From: JABDIY01 sp963751955
GTDB taxonomy: Bacteria > Actinomycetota > Acidimicrobiia > Acidimicrobiales > SZUA-35
NCBI GenBank assembly: GCA_963751955.1
Contig: CAVVWM010000011.1
Coordinates: 248,001-312,000 of the forward strand
DNA: 64,000 nucleotides
Direction: 5' to 3'
Part shown: positions 32,968 to 43,080 of the stretch, piece by piece
Layout of the letters: the number at the start of each line of letters is the position of its first letter
How positions within the stretch are numbered: position 1 is the first letter of the stretch
Notes under the pieces: model-generated
The model's input: only the letters and a program-made list of their open reading frames with translations
What the model was told of the DNA's origin: nothing
Databases searched by the model: none
Program-made: the position numbers and the translations under genes

Positions 32968-34045
32968 GTGAGCAGCGCCGCCGAACCTCTTACAACCCAG
33001 AATCCCCGACTACGGGTAGTGGTGCTCTACGGGGGCCAATCGCCTGAACACGAGGTCTCACGGGTGACCGCTGGCCCATGTGTTAGCTGCGATCGACCCA
33101 AACAAGTACGACGTGCACGCCGTCGGCATCGACCGCCACGGAGTGTGGCACCAAGTCGCAGAGTTGCCTGATCCGAGTAGCGAACCAACCGCTCTCGAAG
33201 TCGGCGGTGCGGCGGGAACGCCATCGTCCATTCTCCAATCGAAGAGGACCGTAGTACTGCCCCTGATCCACGGACCTATGGGCGAGGACGGAACAGTCCA
33301 GGGTCTCCTCGAACTGATGGGGGTCCCCTACGTCGGGGCCGGGGTTCTCGGTAGTGCGCTTGCTATGGACAAGAGCGCAGCGAAGCAGGCGCTGGCAGCG
33401 GCAGGTGTGCCACAATCCAGGTGGGTAACACTGCATGAGCCTCGGTTCGATGCGTCGCCGGCGGAGCTACAGGCCATTCTCGATGACCTCGGTGACACGG
33501 TCTTTGTGAAACCAGCCAACATGGGCTCCTCGGTTGGTGTCTCCAAGGCGCACGGCCCAGATGAACTGACCACAGCACTGGACCTGGCGTTCAGCTACGA
33601 CGAGTGGGTCGTCGTAGAGGAGAACATCGTTGGCCGCGAGATCGAACTGGCGGTGCTGGGTAATGTCGACCTCGAATTCAGCGTGCCCGGCGAGATCATC
33701 CCGGCTGCCGATTTCTATGACTACAACGACAAGTACCACGACGGTGCCGCCAAACTCATAATTCCTGCCGAACTCTCGCGCACTGAGGTGAGCGAAATGG
33801 AACGCCTCGCTCACGCTGGATACACCGCACTCCGTGTCGAAGGGATGGGGCGTGTCGATTTTCTTTTCGAGGAGGGTGGGCGCGGCTGGCTTCTCAACGA
33901 GATCAACACCATCCCGGGGTTCACCCCGATCTCGATGTATCCCAAAATGTGGGAGGCAACCGGCCTCAGCTACCCCGCTCTCATCGATGCGTTGATCGGA
34001 CTCGCCCTCGACCGCCACGCACGCCGCAGCGCCAAGAAGCACTAG
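32968..34045 (+). CDS. ddl: D-alanine--D-alanine ligase, interrupted by one extra base
   Basis: Ddl joins two D-Ala in an ATP-grasp reaction. The first frame gives RLRVVVLYGGQSPEHEVSRV (GGxSxEHEVS signature) from GTG 32968. At about 33073-33077 (GGCCC) the frame shifts and continues as HVLAAIDPNKYDVHAVGIDR to the end, with HGPMGEDGTVQGLLELMGVP, FVKPANMGSSVGVSKA, the VEENIVGREIELAVLGN grasp and NEINTIPGFTPISMYPKMWE. Removing one base gives 359 codons, the usual length. The gene is essential, so an assembly error is more likely than a pseudogene. It is divergent from murF. Confidence 0.9.
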
Positions 34046-34091
34046 CTCAGCTCAAAAGTTGCCGCTCGGCGCCTTGACACCACTCCCTCAT

Positions 34092-36361
34092 CTACCAGCC
34101 ACCGGTAGAGCTCCCGCCACCAAAGCTGCCGCCGCCGCCGCCAAAACCACCACCGCCAAAGCCACCACCGCCGCCTCCCCCACCGAAGCCGCCGCCACCT
34201 CCACTACTGCTCCAGCCGCCGCCACCGCGATGTGCACCGCTGCCTCCCACAATGATGAGCCCGGTGTTTCGTCGCCGCCGGTCATGAATGATGGCCTCGC
34301 GGATGGCAACCGCTGAGTCGGCAATTGCTGCGGCCTGATCGATCTGCTGCTCCCAAGATCCGTTGAGCCGGTTGAGGTCAGCCTCGAGGTCTTCGAGTTT
34401 GGTCTTCCGAGTACTGAAGATCGTCCAGCCGAGCGTTTCGTGAGCGCGTTGATCGCCCGCTTGGCTCGAGAGATTTCCCGAACCAGCTCGCGACGCAGTG
34501 CCGCAATGCGTTGGGCCTCTTCCTGACTCTCGATGAGCATCAGGTCCATCTGGCGATCGACCCGATCGAGCGTTTGCGCCACCCGTAGGTAGTTGGGCCG
34601 TCGCGCCGTCAACTCCCGCCCCATCTCCTCCAGTACCGCCTGGACCTTTTGGGGGTTGAGATGGTATTCGGGGGCCAGGTCCGTTGCCTTGGCGGCGACG
34701 AACGATTTCAGCTCTTCCAGTTCCTGGACCGCAGCACGCATCATTCCCGGGCTTTCTGCCCGAGCCTGTTCGAGGTCGATCATGAGCGTGTCGAGCTCAT
34801 CGAGAAGCGCGTCCGCGGCATTGAGCTCCAGGCCGGCAGTCTCCAACTCGGCGCCGGCTCCAGCCCAGTCCTGGGACGGCACGAGTGACAGGCCGCTGGC
34901 TCGGTGCGCTACGGATCGATCGAGCCGAGCCGCTGCTTCGTCGGTATGATCGCTGACCCACCGCCAAGAGTCGGGGCTATGAGGCACGACCACGCTGGCG
35001 AGGCGAACCGAAGTCTTGTCTACTCGAGACCGTTGGGCATACTCAGCGATTTCCAGCTCCTTGGCCCAGTCGGCGATCCCCTTGGGCCTATCGACGACGG
35101 CCTCCACCTCGTAACGAGCCGAGAAGAGCTCGGCTTCGGCGCCCTCGAGCCGATCGGACATCTCCAATAGATCGAGCCGAAGCTCGTCGAACGTGACGCC
35201 GATGATTGTGGTTCGAAGAGTGACCAGACGCTCCCTGGCAGCGTCTATCTTCCAGCCGGCCTTGGTGCGTTCGGAACCAAGGGCGTCGGCGTCGTCCAGT
35301 TCGTCTATGAGCAGCGCTCGTTTGGTCGGGAGCGCCACACGAAGCCGATCCAGTAGCTCCCCGAATGCGGTGAGTTTGTCGAGCGCTGCCTGGTATCGCC
35401 CCAGAGCTTCGGTGAACTCGGATAACCGTGTCTCACCGAGCATCAACTCATCATTCGTTGCAGTTTGGATTCCGTCCGGCGTGGCTTTGCCGAGCAACGT
35501 GGCTTGTCGTTCCGCATCATTGCCAGCGGTCCCCACCTCGTGTTGCATGTGGCGCAGTTGGTCCAGCGTTCGACCCTCCACGGTGCGGCCGAATCGTTCG
35601 CCTTGGTGGCTCAGTCGGGCATCGCGTTCGCGGGCAGCGCCCATCCGAATGCGAGGTTCGGCGATTCTGGTGGCGAAGGTTTGGCGGCGTTCCGCCAGTT
35701 GCTTGCGGCGGTTGCGCACGATCACACCACCGCCGACGCCGGCCAGACCGATCACCGACCCGGCCAGGATGTAGGAACCCAGGTTGTTGGATTCGGACTC
35801 GGGCTCGGGAGCCTCGCGATCGATGATGACCTCGTTACCCAACCCTTCAACCACGATTGATGCATCCCGAAACGCCCCGGTCAATCCGCCGCTGAGATCT
35901 CCCGAACGCAGGCTCTCTCTCATCGCACCCGTCCGGATGTCTTCGGCCAGCTGGTCTCCGAACGCGCTGCCCGAAACCGAGCTCTCCTGCGAGGGCACGT
36001 CGATTGCCACGAAGATGTAGTCCTCGCTTGTACCGCACTGGCCCAAGATTTGCTGCCGCGCAGCATCAAGATCGGTGTTGTCGTCATATACGCGGGCGTA
36101 GACCGCTGTGCCAGGCGATACTTGCTCGAATTCGGCGATCGCCGCGTCCACGGCCTGGGTGTCGATCTCGCCTGATGTGTCGACGAGCCCGGTAGCGCAC
36201 AGATCGGGCTGACCCAACGATGCTTCAACTGCGATGACTTCCGCGCCGACCGAGGAGCCGGCGGCTGCCAAAATCGGCCACGCAAGGGTGAACACCAGAA
36301 TCGCCGCTGCACTACGTCCATAGAGCGAACGTGATCGTTGCGGCGCAAAGAGAAGACCCAT
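34092..36361 (-). CDS. TPM-domain, coiled-coil membrane protein with Gly-rich C-terminus, broken by a 1-nt deletion
   Basis: From ATG 36361: a signal peptide (AAAILVFTLAWPILAAAG), a TPM domain (QAVDAAIAEFEQVSPGTAVY, EDYIFVAIDV, region 50-175), a TM helix (YILAGSVIGLAGVGGGVIV), then about 400 residues of helical coiled coil. The frame turns unnatural after KRAINAL near 34445. One base over, HETLGWTIFSTRKTKLEDLE continues to a tail of Gly/Phe/Trp repeats (SSSGGGGGFGGGG) ending in STGGW at the TAG 34092. This matches TPM proteins, whose C-termini are often Gly-rich. One added base gives 757 codons. TPM proteins sit at the membrane with the TPM domain outside; roles in photosystem repair or stress are known elsewhere only. 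Confidence 0.8.
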
Positions 36362-36470
36362 CGTCTTGAAACCGTAGCCGCCGACAACGAACTCCCTATG
36401 CTGAAGCGGGCCGACGCTACGAGGGTTTCCTTTGAGCGCAATCCGGCCCGGCGTCAGGAGCAGAGGGAAA

Positions 36471-38831
36471 GTGTCCGTTTCGAACAAGTTGGCGGGAAAG
36501 AGGATTGCCGTCACCGGCAGCACTGGCTTCCTCGGCACCGCGTTGGTCGAGCGTCTGATGCGTTGCGTTCCAGATTGTGAGCTTGTGTTGCTGGTTCGTC
36601 CCGGGAAGAGGAGTACTCCCTCAGACCGCGCCCGCCGCGGGACTTTCGGAACGACGTCTTCCACAGGTGGATGGCTGAGTTGGGTGATGGTGACAGGAAA
36701 GCTGGCACCGCGCCCTTCTGGGAACAGGTCGACAACCGAGTACAAGTGATCGCAGGTGATGTCGGCACCGATGGCCTCGCCCTCGACGACGATGGCCGTC
36801 GACTCATGGCCTCCTGCAACATCGTGATTCACAGTGCGGCCACCGTCAGCTTTGATGCTGCGCTTGATCTGGCCGTCGAGGTCAACCTGCTCGGAGCCAC
36901 GCGGATTGTTCAGACCCTTCAGGCCCTGGACGTTCAACCCCACTTCGTCGGTGTGTCGACGTGTTATGTAGCCGGCAATCGTCGAGGCGATGCCCCTGAG
37001 CAACTGCTCACCGATTCACCATTCCATATTGATGTGAACTGGCGAAGCGAGGTCGACGCCGCCCGCCGTGCCCGCGCCAACTTCGATAGCGAGTCTCGCG
37101 CTGTAACCCGGTTGGAAGAGTTCCGGTCCCGGGCCCGCCATGAGCTGGGTGCGGCGGGAACGCCACTGCTCTCGGCCAAGACCGAACAGCTCCGTCAACG
37201 GTGGGTGAGCGAACAGCTCGTTGAGGCGGGTAGAGCGCGCGCCGCATCGCTTGGGTGGCCCGATGCGTACGCCTACACCAAGGCACTGGGTGAACGGGCA
37301 CTGGTGGAGAGCCGGGGCAACGTACCGGTCAGCATCGTGCGCCCCTCGATTATCGAGTCGGCGTGGGCCGAACCCGTCCCGGGCTGGATCAAAGGTTTCC
37401 GGATGGCCGAACCAATACTGATCAGCTACGCGGCAAGGGCTCCTCAAGGAGTTCCCCGGCGTGCCAGAAGGTGTTGTCGACGTAATTCCGGTCGACCTCG
37501 TCGTTGCAGCCATCATCGACGTGGCGGCTGAGGGTCCGCGCGACCCCAACTCTGTCGACATCACCCAGGTTGCATCGGGAACCAGAAACCCGCTGCGCTA
37601 TCGCCAACTTGTCGATCTCGTGAATGGCTGGTTCACGGACAATCCGCTGTATGACCGCAAAGGTCAGCCGATCGCGGTGGCGAAGTTCTCCTTCCCGGGA
37701 AGGGGCGCTGTGGAGCGACAGCTCACGCGGGCTCACAAGAACCTCGACCGCGCCGACCGCACGCTCAAACGGCTGCCTCTACGCGGGAAACAGGCGATGA
37801 TGAACGCCCAAGTGGAAGACCAGAAGGATCAGGTCGAGCGGGCCATGGGTTATGTGAAGATCTACGGCGCCTACGCCGAGTGCGAAGCGCTCTATGGTGT
37901 CGACAACCTGGTCAACCTTCACGACGGCCTCGACCAAGCAGACCAGACCGAGCTCGGTTGCGACCCCGCCATCGTGGACTGGGAACACTACGTCACGCAG
38001 ATTCATCTGCCTTCGGTGGTCCACCATGCCCGGGTGAAGACCACTCCCACCCGCACCGATCCCGACGATCGGGTCAGGCGTATACGGGCCAAGGTCATGT
38101 CGCCCGACCGCCAGCTCGCTGCCTTCGACCTGGAGAACACGATCATTGCCTCGAATGTGGTCTTCAGCTACGCATGGCTCGCGACCCGCAGTATGGGCCC
38201 CGCCGATCGTGTCCGGTTTGCATTGAAGACCTTTAGCGAGGCACCGGGTCTACTGGCACTCGACGCCCGCGACCGCACCGATTTCTTGCGACATTTCTAC
38301 CGGCGCTACGACGGGGCATCGGTGGCTCGAATGGAGGAGCTCGGCAGCGAACTTCTGGCCGACCACATCCTCACCAAAGCATTCCCTGCTGCCATCCGGC
38401 GAGTGCGAGAACATCGCGCCCAGGGCCACCGCACAGTCCTGATCACGGGCGCTCTCAACATCGTGGTCGACCCGCTTCGTCCTCTTTTCGACGACGTGAT
38501 CTGTACCGAAATGAGCGTGCGAAACGATCGCTACACCGGTGAGCTTCTGAGTGTTCCCCCTACCGGCGAGGTCCGTGCGGCCGAACTGCGCCGGTATGCC
38601 GCCGCCAACAATTTCGACTTGAGCGAGTCGGTCGCCTACGCCGACTCTTCCTCGGACCTGCCGCTGCTCGATGCGGTCGGCTACCCGGTTGCGGTGAACC
38701 CCGAAACTCGACTGGCCTCGATTGCCTCCAAGCGAGGCTGGCTCATCGAGAACTGGAGCAAATCAGGCGGCGGCACTGACCGACTTCTGCCGTTGGGGCC
38801 GCTCCCTGCAAGACGGAAGTCGCGCAATTGA
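36471..38831 (+). CDS. Fatty acyl-CoA reductase (FAR)-HAD phosphatase-like fusion, with two compensating indels
   Basis: The N-terminal part (GTG 36471) is an extended-SDR 'male sterility' reductase domain: KRIAVTGSTGFLGTALVERL, NIVIHSAATVSFDAALDLAV, VGVSTCYVAGN and the catalytic YTKALGE. The frame slips at about 36638 (one base missing) and back near 37435 (one extra), so the total stays 787 codons. Residues about 540-786 form a HAD-like domain: AAFDLENTIIASN, HRTVLITGALNIVVDPL and YADSSSDLPLLDAVG. Its motif I is DLENT where active HAD phosphatases have DxDxT, so this half may not be catalytic. The product likely reduces acyl-CoA/ACP to an alcohol or aldehyde for wax or ether lipids. It starts the acylation gene group. 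Confidence 0.82.
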
Positions 38832-38840
38832 CTGCCTGTC

Positions 38841-38853
38841 GGGGTCAGACCCC
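38841..38853. repeat. Palindromic element GGGGTCAGACCCC
   Basis: A 13-bp palindrome (GGGGT-CAG-ACCCC) just after the reductase stop and before the LarA-like gene. Best-formed copy of the dispersed family at 29501, 45717 and 50661. Confidence 0.65.
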
Positions 38854-38886
38854 GCTTCGCATCTCACCAGGCAACGGAAGTGAATC

Positions 38887-40497
38887 ATGAGTAAGAATCG
38901 TCCGAATCCCAGACCAGGTTTTGTTCTCGAGGTCGACCGACAGACGCCACCGATCCTCTTCCATCACGGCGAGGGCTTCCGAATGGAGAAGTTGCCAGTT
39001 GGTCGGAGCCGGGTGATCTATCCGCCCGAACCGCTGAATGGGATCAAGGAACCTGCCGCGGCAATTTCCCATGCACTGCTCAACCCGATCAACGACGACC
39101 CGCTGCCGTCGCTGTTGAAGCCGGGAATGAAACTGACCATCGCCTTCGATGACATCTCGCTGCCGCTACCACCCATGCAGCGTCCAGATATCCGCCAACG
39201 GATCATCGAAGCTGTCCTCGACCATGCCGCATCCGCAGGCGTGGATGACGTCCACATCATCGCTGCACTCTGTCTACATCGCAGAATGACCGAGGCCGAG
39301 CTGCGGCACGCAGTCGGCGATCGGGTGTACGAAGCGTTTGCCCCTCATGGACAGCTCTACAACCACGACGCCGAAGACCCTGAGGGCATGGTCGTTCTCG
39401 GGGAGACCCCTCAAGACGAGGTCGTGCAGATGTCGAAGCGGGCCGCTGAGAGCGACTTGCTCGTGTATGTCAATATCAACCTTGTCAGCATGGACGGTGG
39501 TTGGAAGTCAACGGCCACGGGGCTAGCGGGTTACCAGGGCGTCCGGGCTCACCACAACGTGAAGACCATGCGTCACAGCAAGAGCTTCATGGACCAGGAC
39601 AAGTCTGAACTGCATCGATCCACCTGGCGGCAGGGCGAAGTGATCAAAAAGCACGGACCCCGTGTCTTCCAGATCGAGACAACCGTCAACACGAACGTCT
39701 TCGGAAACGAAGGTCCCATGTCGATGCTGCAAAAGCGGGAGTGGGAATGGTCTGCTCGGGATCGAGCGAGCTTCACCGGGATTCAGGCCGGCCTCAAGCT
39801 CATGCCTTCTGCAGCAAAGCGGCGTGCCTTCCATACGTGGAAGGCACCATATGAGATGACCTCGGTGCAGGCCGGTGAGGTGGAGGCGGTCCACAAGCGC
39901 ACCACCGAAATGGTCTACAAGCAACACATCGTGCCGGTTGAGGGTCAAACCGACATTGTGACCATGGGATTGCCCTACCTCACGCCATACAACGTGAACA
40001 GCATCATGAACCCCATCCTCGTGATGGTGCAGGGCCTCGGCTACTTCTTCAATCTTTATCGAGGAAAGCCGGTGGTCCGAGAGGGCGGCGTGCTCATCAT
40101 GAGCCATCCCACGCCGTGGGAGTTCCACCCTGTTCACCATCCGAGCTATATCGACTTCTTCGAGCAGGTCCTAGCCGAAACAACCGATCCGGTTGAGATC
40201 GAAAAGAAGTACGAGAAGCAGTACGCCGAGGACGAGTGGTACCGGCACCTGTACCGCACCAGTTACGCCTACCACGGCGTCCACCCGTTCTACATGTGGT
40301 ACTGGGGCTCACATGCCATGGAATACCTCGGTGGCGTCATCGTGGTCGGCGGAGACCCCAAAGCAGTCCGACGTCTCGGATTCAGACCTGCGTCAACACT
40401 GACCGATGCTCTCGAAATGGCATCCGACATCGTGGGGCCGGCACCCACACTCACTCACATCCACAATCCGCCAATCTTCATGGCAGATGTTCAGTAA
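38887..40497 (+). CDS. LarA-like (DUF2088) protein, nickel-pincer racemase superfamily
   Basis: The 536-residue protein has a LarA N-terminal domain: LTIAFDDISLPLPPMQRPDI, IIAALCLHRRMTEAELRHAV (H131) and YNHDAEDPEGMVVLGE (H160). K207 in DGGWKSTATGLAGYQG lies where LarA places the lysine that binds the nickel-pincer cofactor. LarA racemises lactate and relatives epimerise other hydroxyacids. The C-terminal half (VREGGVLIMSHPTPWEFHPV, YHGVHPFYMWYWGSHAMEYL) is not typical of LarA and may be a separate domain. No larB/C/E maturation genes are seen here. ATG 38887. Its place between the reductase and an acyltransferase suggests a lipid-linked 2-hydroxyacyl substrate; that is speculative. Confidence 0.72.
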   Translation: MSKNRPNPRPGFVLEVDRQTPPILFHHGEGFRMEKLPVGRSRVIYPPEPLNGIKEPAAAISHALLNPINDDPLPSLLKPGMKLTIAFDDISLPLPPMQRPDIRQRIIEAVLDHAASAGVDDVHIIAALCLHRRMTEAELRHAVGDRVYEAFAPHGQLYNHDAEDPEGMVVLGETPQDEVVQMSKRAAESDLLVYVNINLVSMDGGWKSTATGLAGYQGVRAHHNVKTMRHSKSFMDQDKSELHRSTWRQGEVIKKHGPRVFQIETTVNTNVFGNEGPMSMLQKREWEWSARDRASFTGIQAGLKLMPSAAKRRAFHTWKAPYEMTSVQAGEVEAVHKRTTEMVYKQHIVPVEGQTDIVTMGLPYLTPYNVNSIMNPILVMVQGLGYFFNLYRGKPVVREGGVLIMSHPTPWEFHPVHHPSYIDFFEQVLAETTDPVEIEKKYEKQYAEDEWYRHLYRTSYAYHGVHPFYMWYWGSHAMEYLGGVIVVGGDPKAVRRLGFRPASTLTDALEMASDIVGPAPTLTHIHNPPIFMADVQ

Positions 40498-40508
40498 CGG
40501 CAGGCATC

Positions 40509-41387
40509 ATGGGTTGGTTCCGATTCATCACCATTCCTCCCTCAACCCCGAAAGGGGTTGAAACGCCTGTCTCTGAACCGGCGGTAGGTGTGAAGTACAA
40601 CACCAAGTGGGCTCGAACCCGTCCGGCCAGAATCGTTCGAGAGGTTGGCGTGTGGGGGTTCATGAAGCCCGCCATCCGGATGTATGGATCGCCGCGGGTG
40701 ATCGGGTCGGACCGCTTGCACGACCTCGAGGGCCCGGTGGTGTTCGCTGCCAACCACCACAGCCACGCCGATACCTCATTGCTGCTTTCCACTATCCCCG
40801 GTCATCTTCGGCGCAATCTCTCCGTGGCCGCCGGGGCTGACTACTTCTTTCCCAATAGGTTCGCCGGGGCATTGTCGGCGTTGTTCATCGGAGCGATCCC
40901 CATAGAGCGTCAGAAGCTCTCCAAGGTCAGCATCGAGAACGCTATTGACACGATCGACAGCGACAACAGCCTGCTCATCTATCCCGAGGGTGGCCGTTCC
41001 CCCGATGGCTGGAGCCGAGAACATCGGCCCGGTGCCGCATACGTGGCCAAGAAGACGGGGGTCCCGGTCGTTCCGACCTACATCGATGGTACGGGAACCA
41101 TCCTGCCCAAGGGGAAGAACTGGCCGTCGAGGGCTCGTTGCGCGGTGGTGTTCGGCGACCCGATGCGTTGTGAAGACGACGAGGACGCTCGGGCATTTGC
41201 CAGCAGGATCGAGGTTCGGGTGAGCGAGTTGGCTGAAGAGTTCTCCTCCGGTTGGTGGGAAGCTCGCAAGAAGGCGTACTCGGGCAATATACGCGAACTC
41301 GGCGGCCCCGAGGTCGGGGCATGGCGCCGCCGCTGGGCTATTGGCCCAAAGCCTGGCGCCGGTCCAGAAAAGCGCTCCTGGCCCTAG
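40509..41387 (+). CDS. Lysophospholipid acyltransferase (PlsC/LPLAT) family protein
   Basis: ATG 40509, 11 nt after the LarA-like stop, gives 292 residues. The LPLAT core has motif I ANHHSHADTS (H-x4-D), motif II near GAIPIERQKLS, motif III LIYPEGGRSPDGW and motif IV VPVVPTYIDG. These enzymes move an acyl group from acyl-CoA or ACP to a lysophospholipid or glycerol-phosphate at the membrane face. With the preceding reductase it could build an ether- or wax-type lipid. The Trp-rich C-terminus is a normal extension. Probably in one operon with the two genes before it. Confidence 0.88.
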   Translation: MGWFRFITIPPSTPKGVETPVSEPAVGVKYNTKWARTRPARIVREVGVWGFMKPAIRMYGSPRVIGSDRLHDLEGPVVFAANHHSHADTSLLLSTIPGHLRRNLSVAAGADYFFPNRFAGALSALFIGAIPIERQKLSKVSIENAIDTIDSDNSLLIYPEGGRSPDGWSREHRPGAAYVAKKTGVPVVPTYIDGTGTILPKGKNWPSRARCAVVFGDPMRCEDDEDARAFASRIEVRVSELAEEFSSGWWEARKKAYSGNIRELGGPEVGAWRRRWAIGPKPGAGPEKRSWP

Positions 41388-41664
41388 TCTGGCCCCACCC
41401 ACTGGGAGGTCAGGCTTTGCCGAGGCCCCACACACGCCAACGGGTCGGTCGAAAACGGACGGAATCTGAATGCGAACTCGGTGGGGTTGGTTCGATCGCC
41501 CGATATTGACCTGGGTCAAATGTTATTCAGCCGATGTTTCCATGGATGCGTCCTCCTAAGTGCCGGCGGGAAGGTAAGCCCGATACCGCCGAGCCGACCT
41601 GTAGTTTGTGCGAGCAGCCCCGGGCCTCCACCGTGGGAAGATGTGACGGGTTTACCATCCGTGG
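41388..41664 (+). other. 277-nt intergenic region before the MBOAT gene
   Basis: No gene is seen. It holds the TTGACC-TG-GGTCAA dyad (41506-41519) and GC-rich inverted stretches near 41565-41595. I compared it with cobalamin and c-di-GMP riboswitch patterns and found no convincing match. Confidence 0.5.
41506..41519. promoter_or_regulatory. Operator-like dyad TTGACCTGGGTCAA
   Basis: A perfect 6-2-6 inverted repeat located about 150 nt upstream of the MBOAT start, in an otherwise less structured stretch. The spacing suits a dimeric regulator. The left arm also resembles a -35 (TTGACC), but no -10 lies at 16-18 bp. Confidence 0.4.
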
Positions 41665-43080
41665 GTGCTGTTTACTTCAGCCACCTTTCTCTGGTTCTTT
41701 CTGCCTGCGGTGTTGGTCATGCATACGCCACTCCTGCGCGCCTCTCTCCCCGTCGCGAACACCTCTCTCGTCCTCGCCAGCCTGATCTTCTATTGGTGGG
41801 GCAGCGAAGAGCTTGTCCTGCTGCTGGCGGTTTCGGTGATCATCGACTATTTGGCTGCAGATCTGGCCAGTATCGCTCGGCGGCGAAGTCGGATGCGCAT
41901 CGTGAAAGGTTGTGTAGCCGCATCGGTTATCGCCAACGTAGGCCTGCTCGGATGGTTCAAGTACGCAGGGTTCCTCGCTGAAACAATCAACAGCGTGAGC
42001 GACACCGTTGGCGGTGGCTCGGTAATCGTTCCGTCGGTCATCCTCCCCATCGGCATCTCGTTCTTCACGTTCCAGTCGATGAGCTACACCTTCGATGTTG
42101 CCTCAGGCCGCATCGAGCCGATTGGCGATCCACTCCGCCTGCTGCTCTACGTGAGCCTGTTCCCGCAGCTGATCGCCGGCCCTATCGTGCGGGCCCGGGA
42201 CATCCAGGAAGAACTCGCCAACCGCACTGTAGGGATTGAGCAACTTACCGAAGGCTTTTCGAGATTCTCCTGGGGTCTCGCCAAGAAGATGTTGGTTGCC
42301 GATGCGGTCGCGCCGCTGGTCGATGCCGCATACGCCGCCGAACCAACGATGGCCTCAGCATGGATTGCGGCGGTTGGATACGCAGTTCAGATCTACTTCG
42401 ATTTCTCCGGCTACTCCGACATGGCGATCGGCTTGGGCAAGATGCTCGGCTTCACGTTCCCGGAGAACTTCAACCGTCCCTATGCCGCCTCCACCATCAC
42501 TGACTTCTGGCGGCGCTGGCACATCACGCTGTCGACCTGGTTTCGCGACTACCTCTACATACCACTCGGCGGCAGCAGAGGGTCGAACCTGTCGACCTAC
42601 CGAAATCTTGTCATCGTCTTCTTGATCACCGGCTTCTGGCATGGCGCAGCATGGACGTTTGTGATCTGGGGAATCTGGCACGGCGCCGCCCTGTTGGTCG
42701 AACGTCGCTCGGGAATTCGTGCTCATCACAGGCACCCGCTTCTGCGGTTGTGGACCGGCGTGGTCGTATTGGGAGGTTGGGTGCTGTTCCGATCGCCCGA
42801 CCTGGGCACAGCGGCATCGCTCTTCCAGGCCGCTGTCACCCCCAGTCTGGCGGTGCCGGCCGCGGTGGGAGATGCATTCACGCCACTCGCCGCGATAGCC
42901 CTCTTGGGTGGAGCGGTTGTCTCAGTTCTGCCGGGACAGTTCCGACCCGCTGATCTGCTGCCGGTGCGCTCACGTCAGGGCGAAATGGTCCGATGGGCGC
43001 TCTATGGCGCAGCCCTCCCACTTGTCGCGCTACGAGTCTTGTCCGACGCCTACACACCATTCCTCTACTTCCAGTTCTGA
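41665..43080 (+). CDS. MBOAT family O-acyltransferase (AlgI/DltB-like)
   Basis: The 471-residue multi-pass protein starts at GTG 41665 with the typical MBOAT opening LFTSATFLWFFLPAVL. It carries IGISFFTFQSMSYTFDV, YVSLFPQLIAGPIVRARDI, the RRWHITLSTWFRDYLYIPLG block and the catalytic-His region TGFWHGAAWTFVIWGIWHGA. AlgI-type MBOATs pass acetyl groups across the membrane to a partner that acetylates a polysaccharide. The partner is the AlgX-like protein encoded next, overlapping by one base. Confidence 0.93.
   Translation: MLFTSATFLWFFLPAVLVMHTPLLRASLPVANTSLVLASLIFYWWGSEELVLLLAVSVIIDYLAADLASIARRRSRMRIVKGCVAASVIANVGLLGWFKYAGFLAETINSVSDTVGGGSVIVPSVILPIGISFFTFQSMSYTFDVASGRIEPIGDPLRLLLYVSLFPQLIAGPIVRARDIQEELANRTVGIEQLTEGFSRFSWGLAKKMLVADAVAPLVDAAYAAEPTMASAWIAAVGYAVQIYFDFSGYSDMAIGLGKMLGFTFPENFNRPYAASTITDFWRRWHITLSTWFRDYLYIPLGGSRGSNLSTYRNLVIVFLITGFWHGAAWTFVIWGIWHGAALLVERRSGIRAHHRHPLLRLWTGVVVLGGWVLFRSPDLGTAASLFQAAVTPSLAVPAAVGDAFTPLAAIALLGGAVVSVLPGQFRPADLLPVRSRQGEMVRWALYGAALPLVALRVLSDAYTPFLYFQF

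Noticed and set aside
36362..37003. N-terminal extension of the TPM protein by about 214 residues
   Set aside because: The extra part runs antisense to the acyl-CoA reductase; the signal peptide at ATG 36361 marks the true start.
41520..41664. Riboswitch before the MBOAT gene
   Set aside because: Purine- and GGTAA-like words were compared with cobalamin and c-di-GMP patterns, but the conserved cores and stems are missing.
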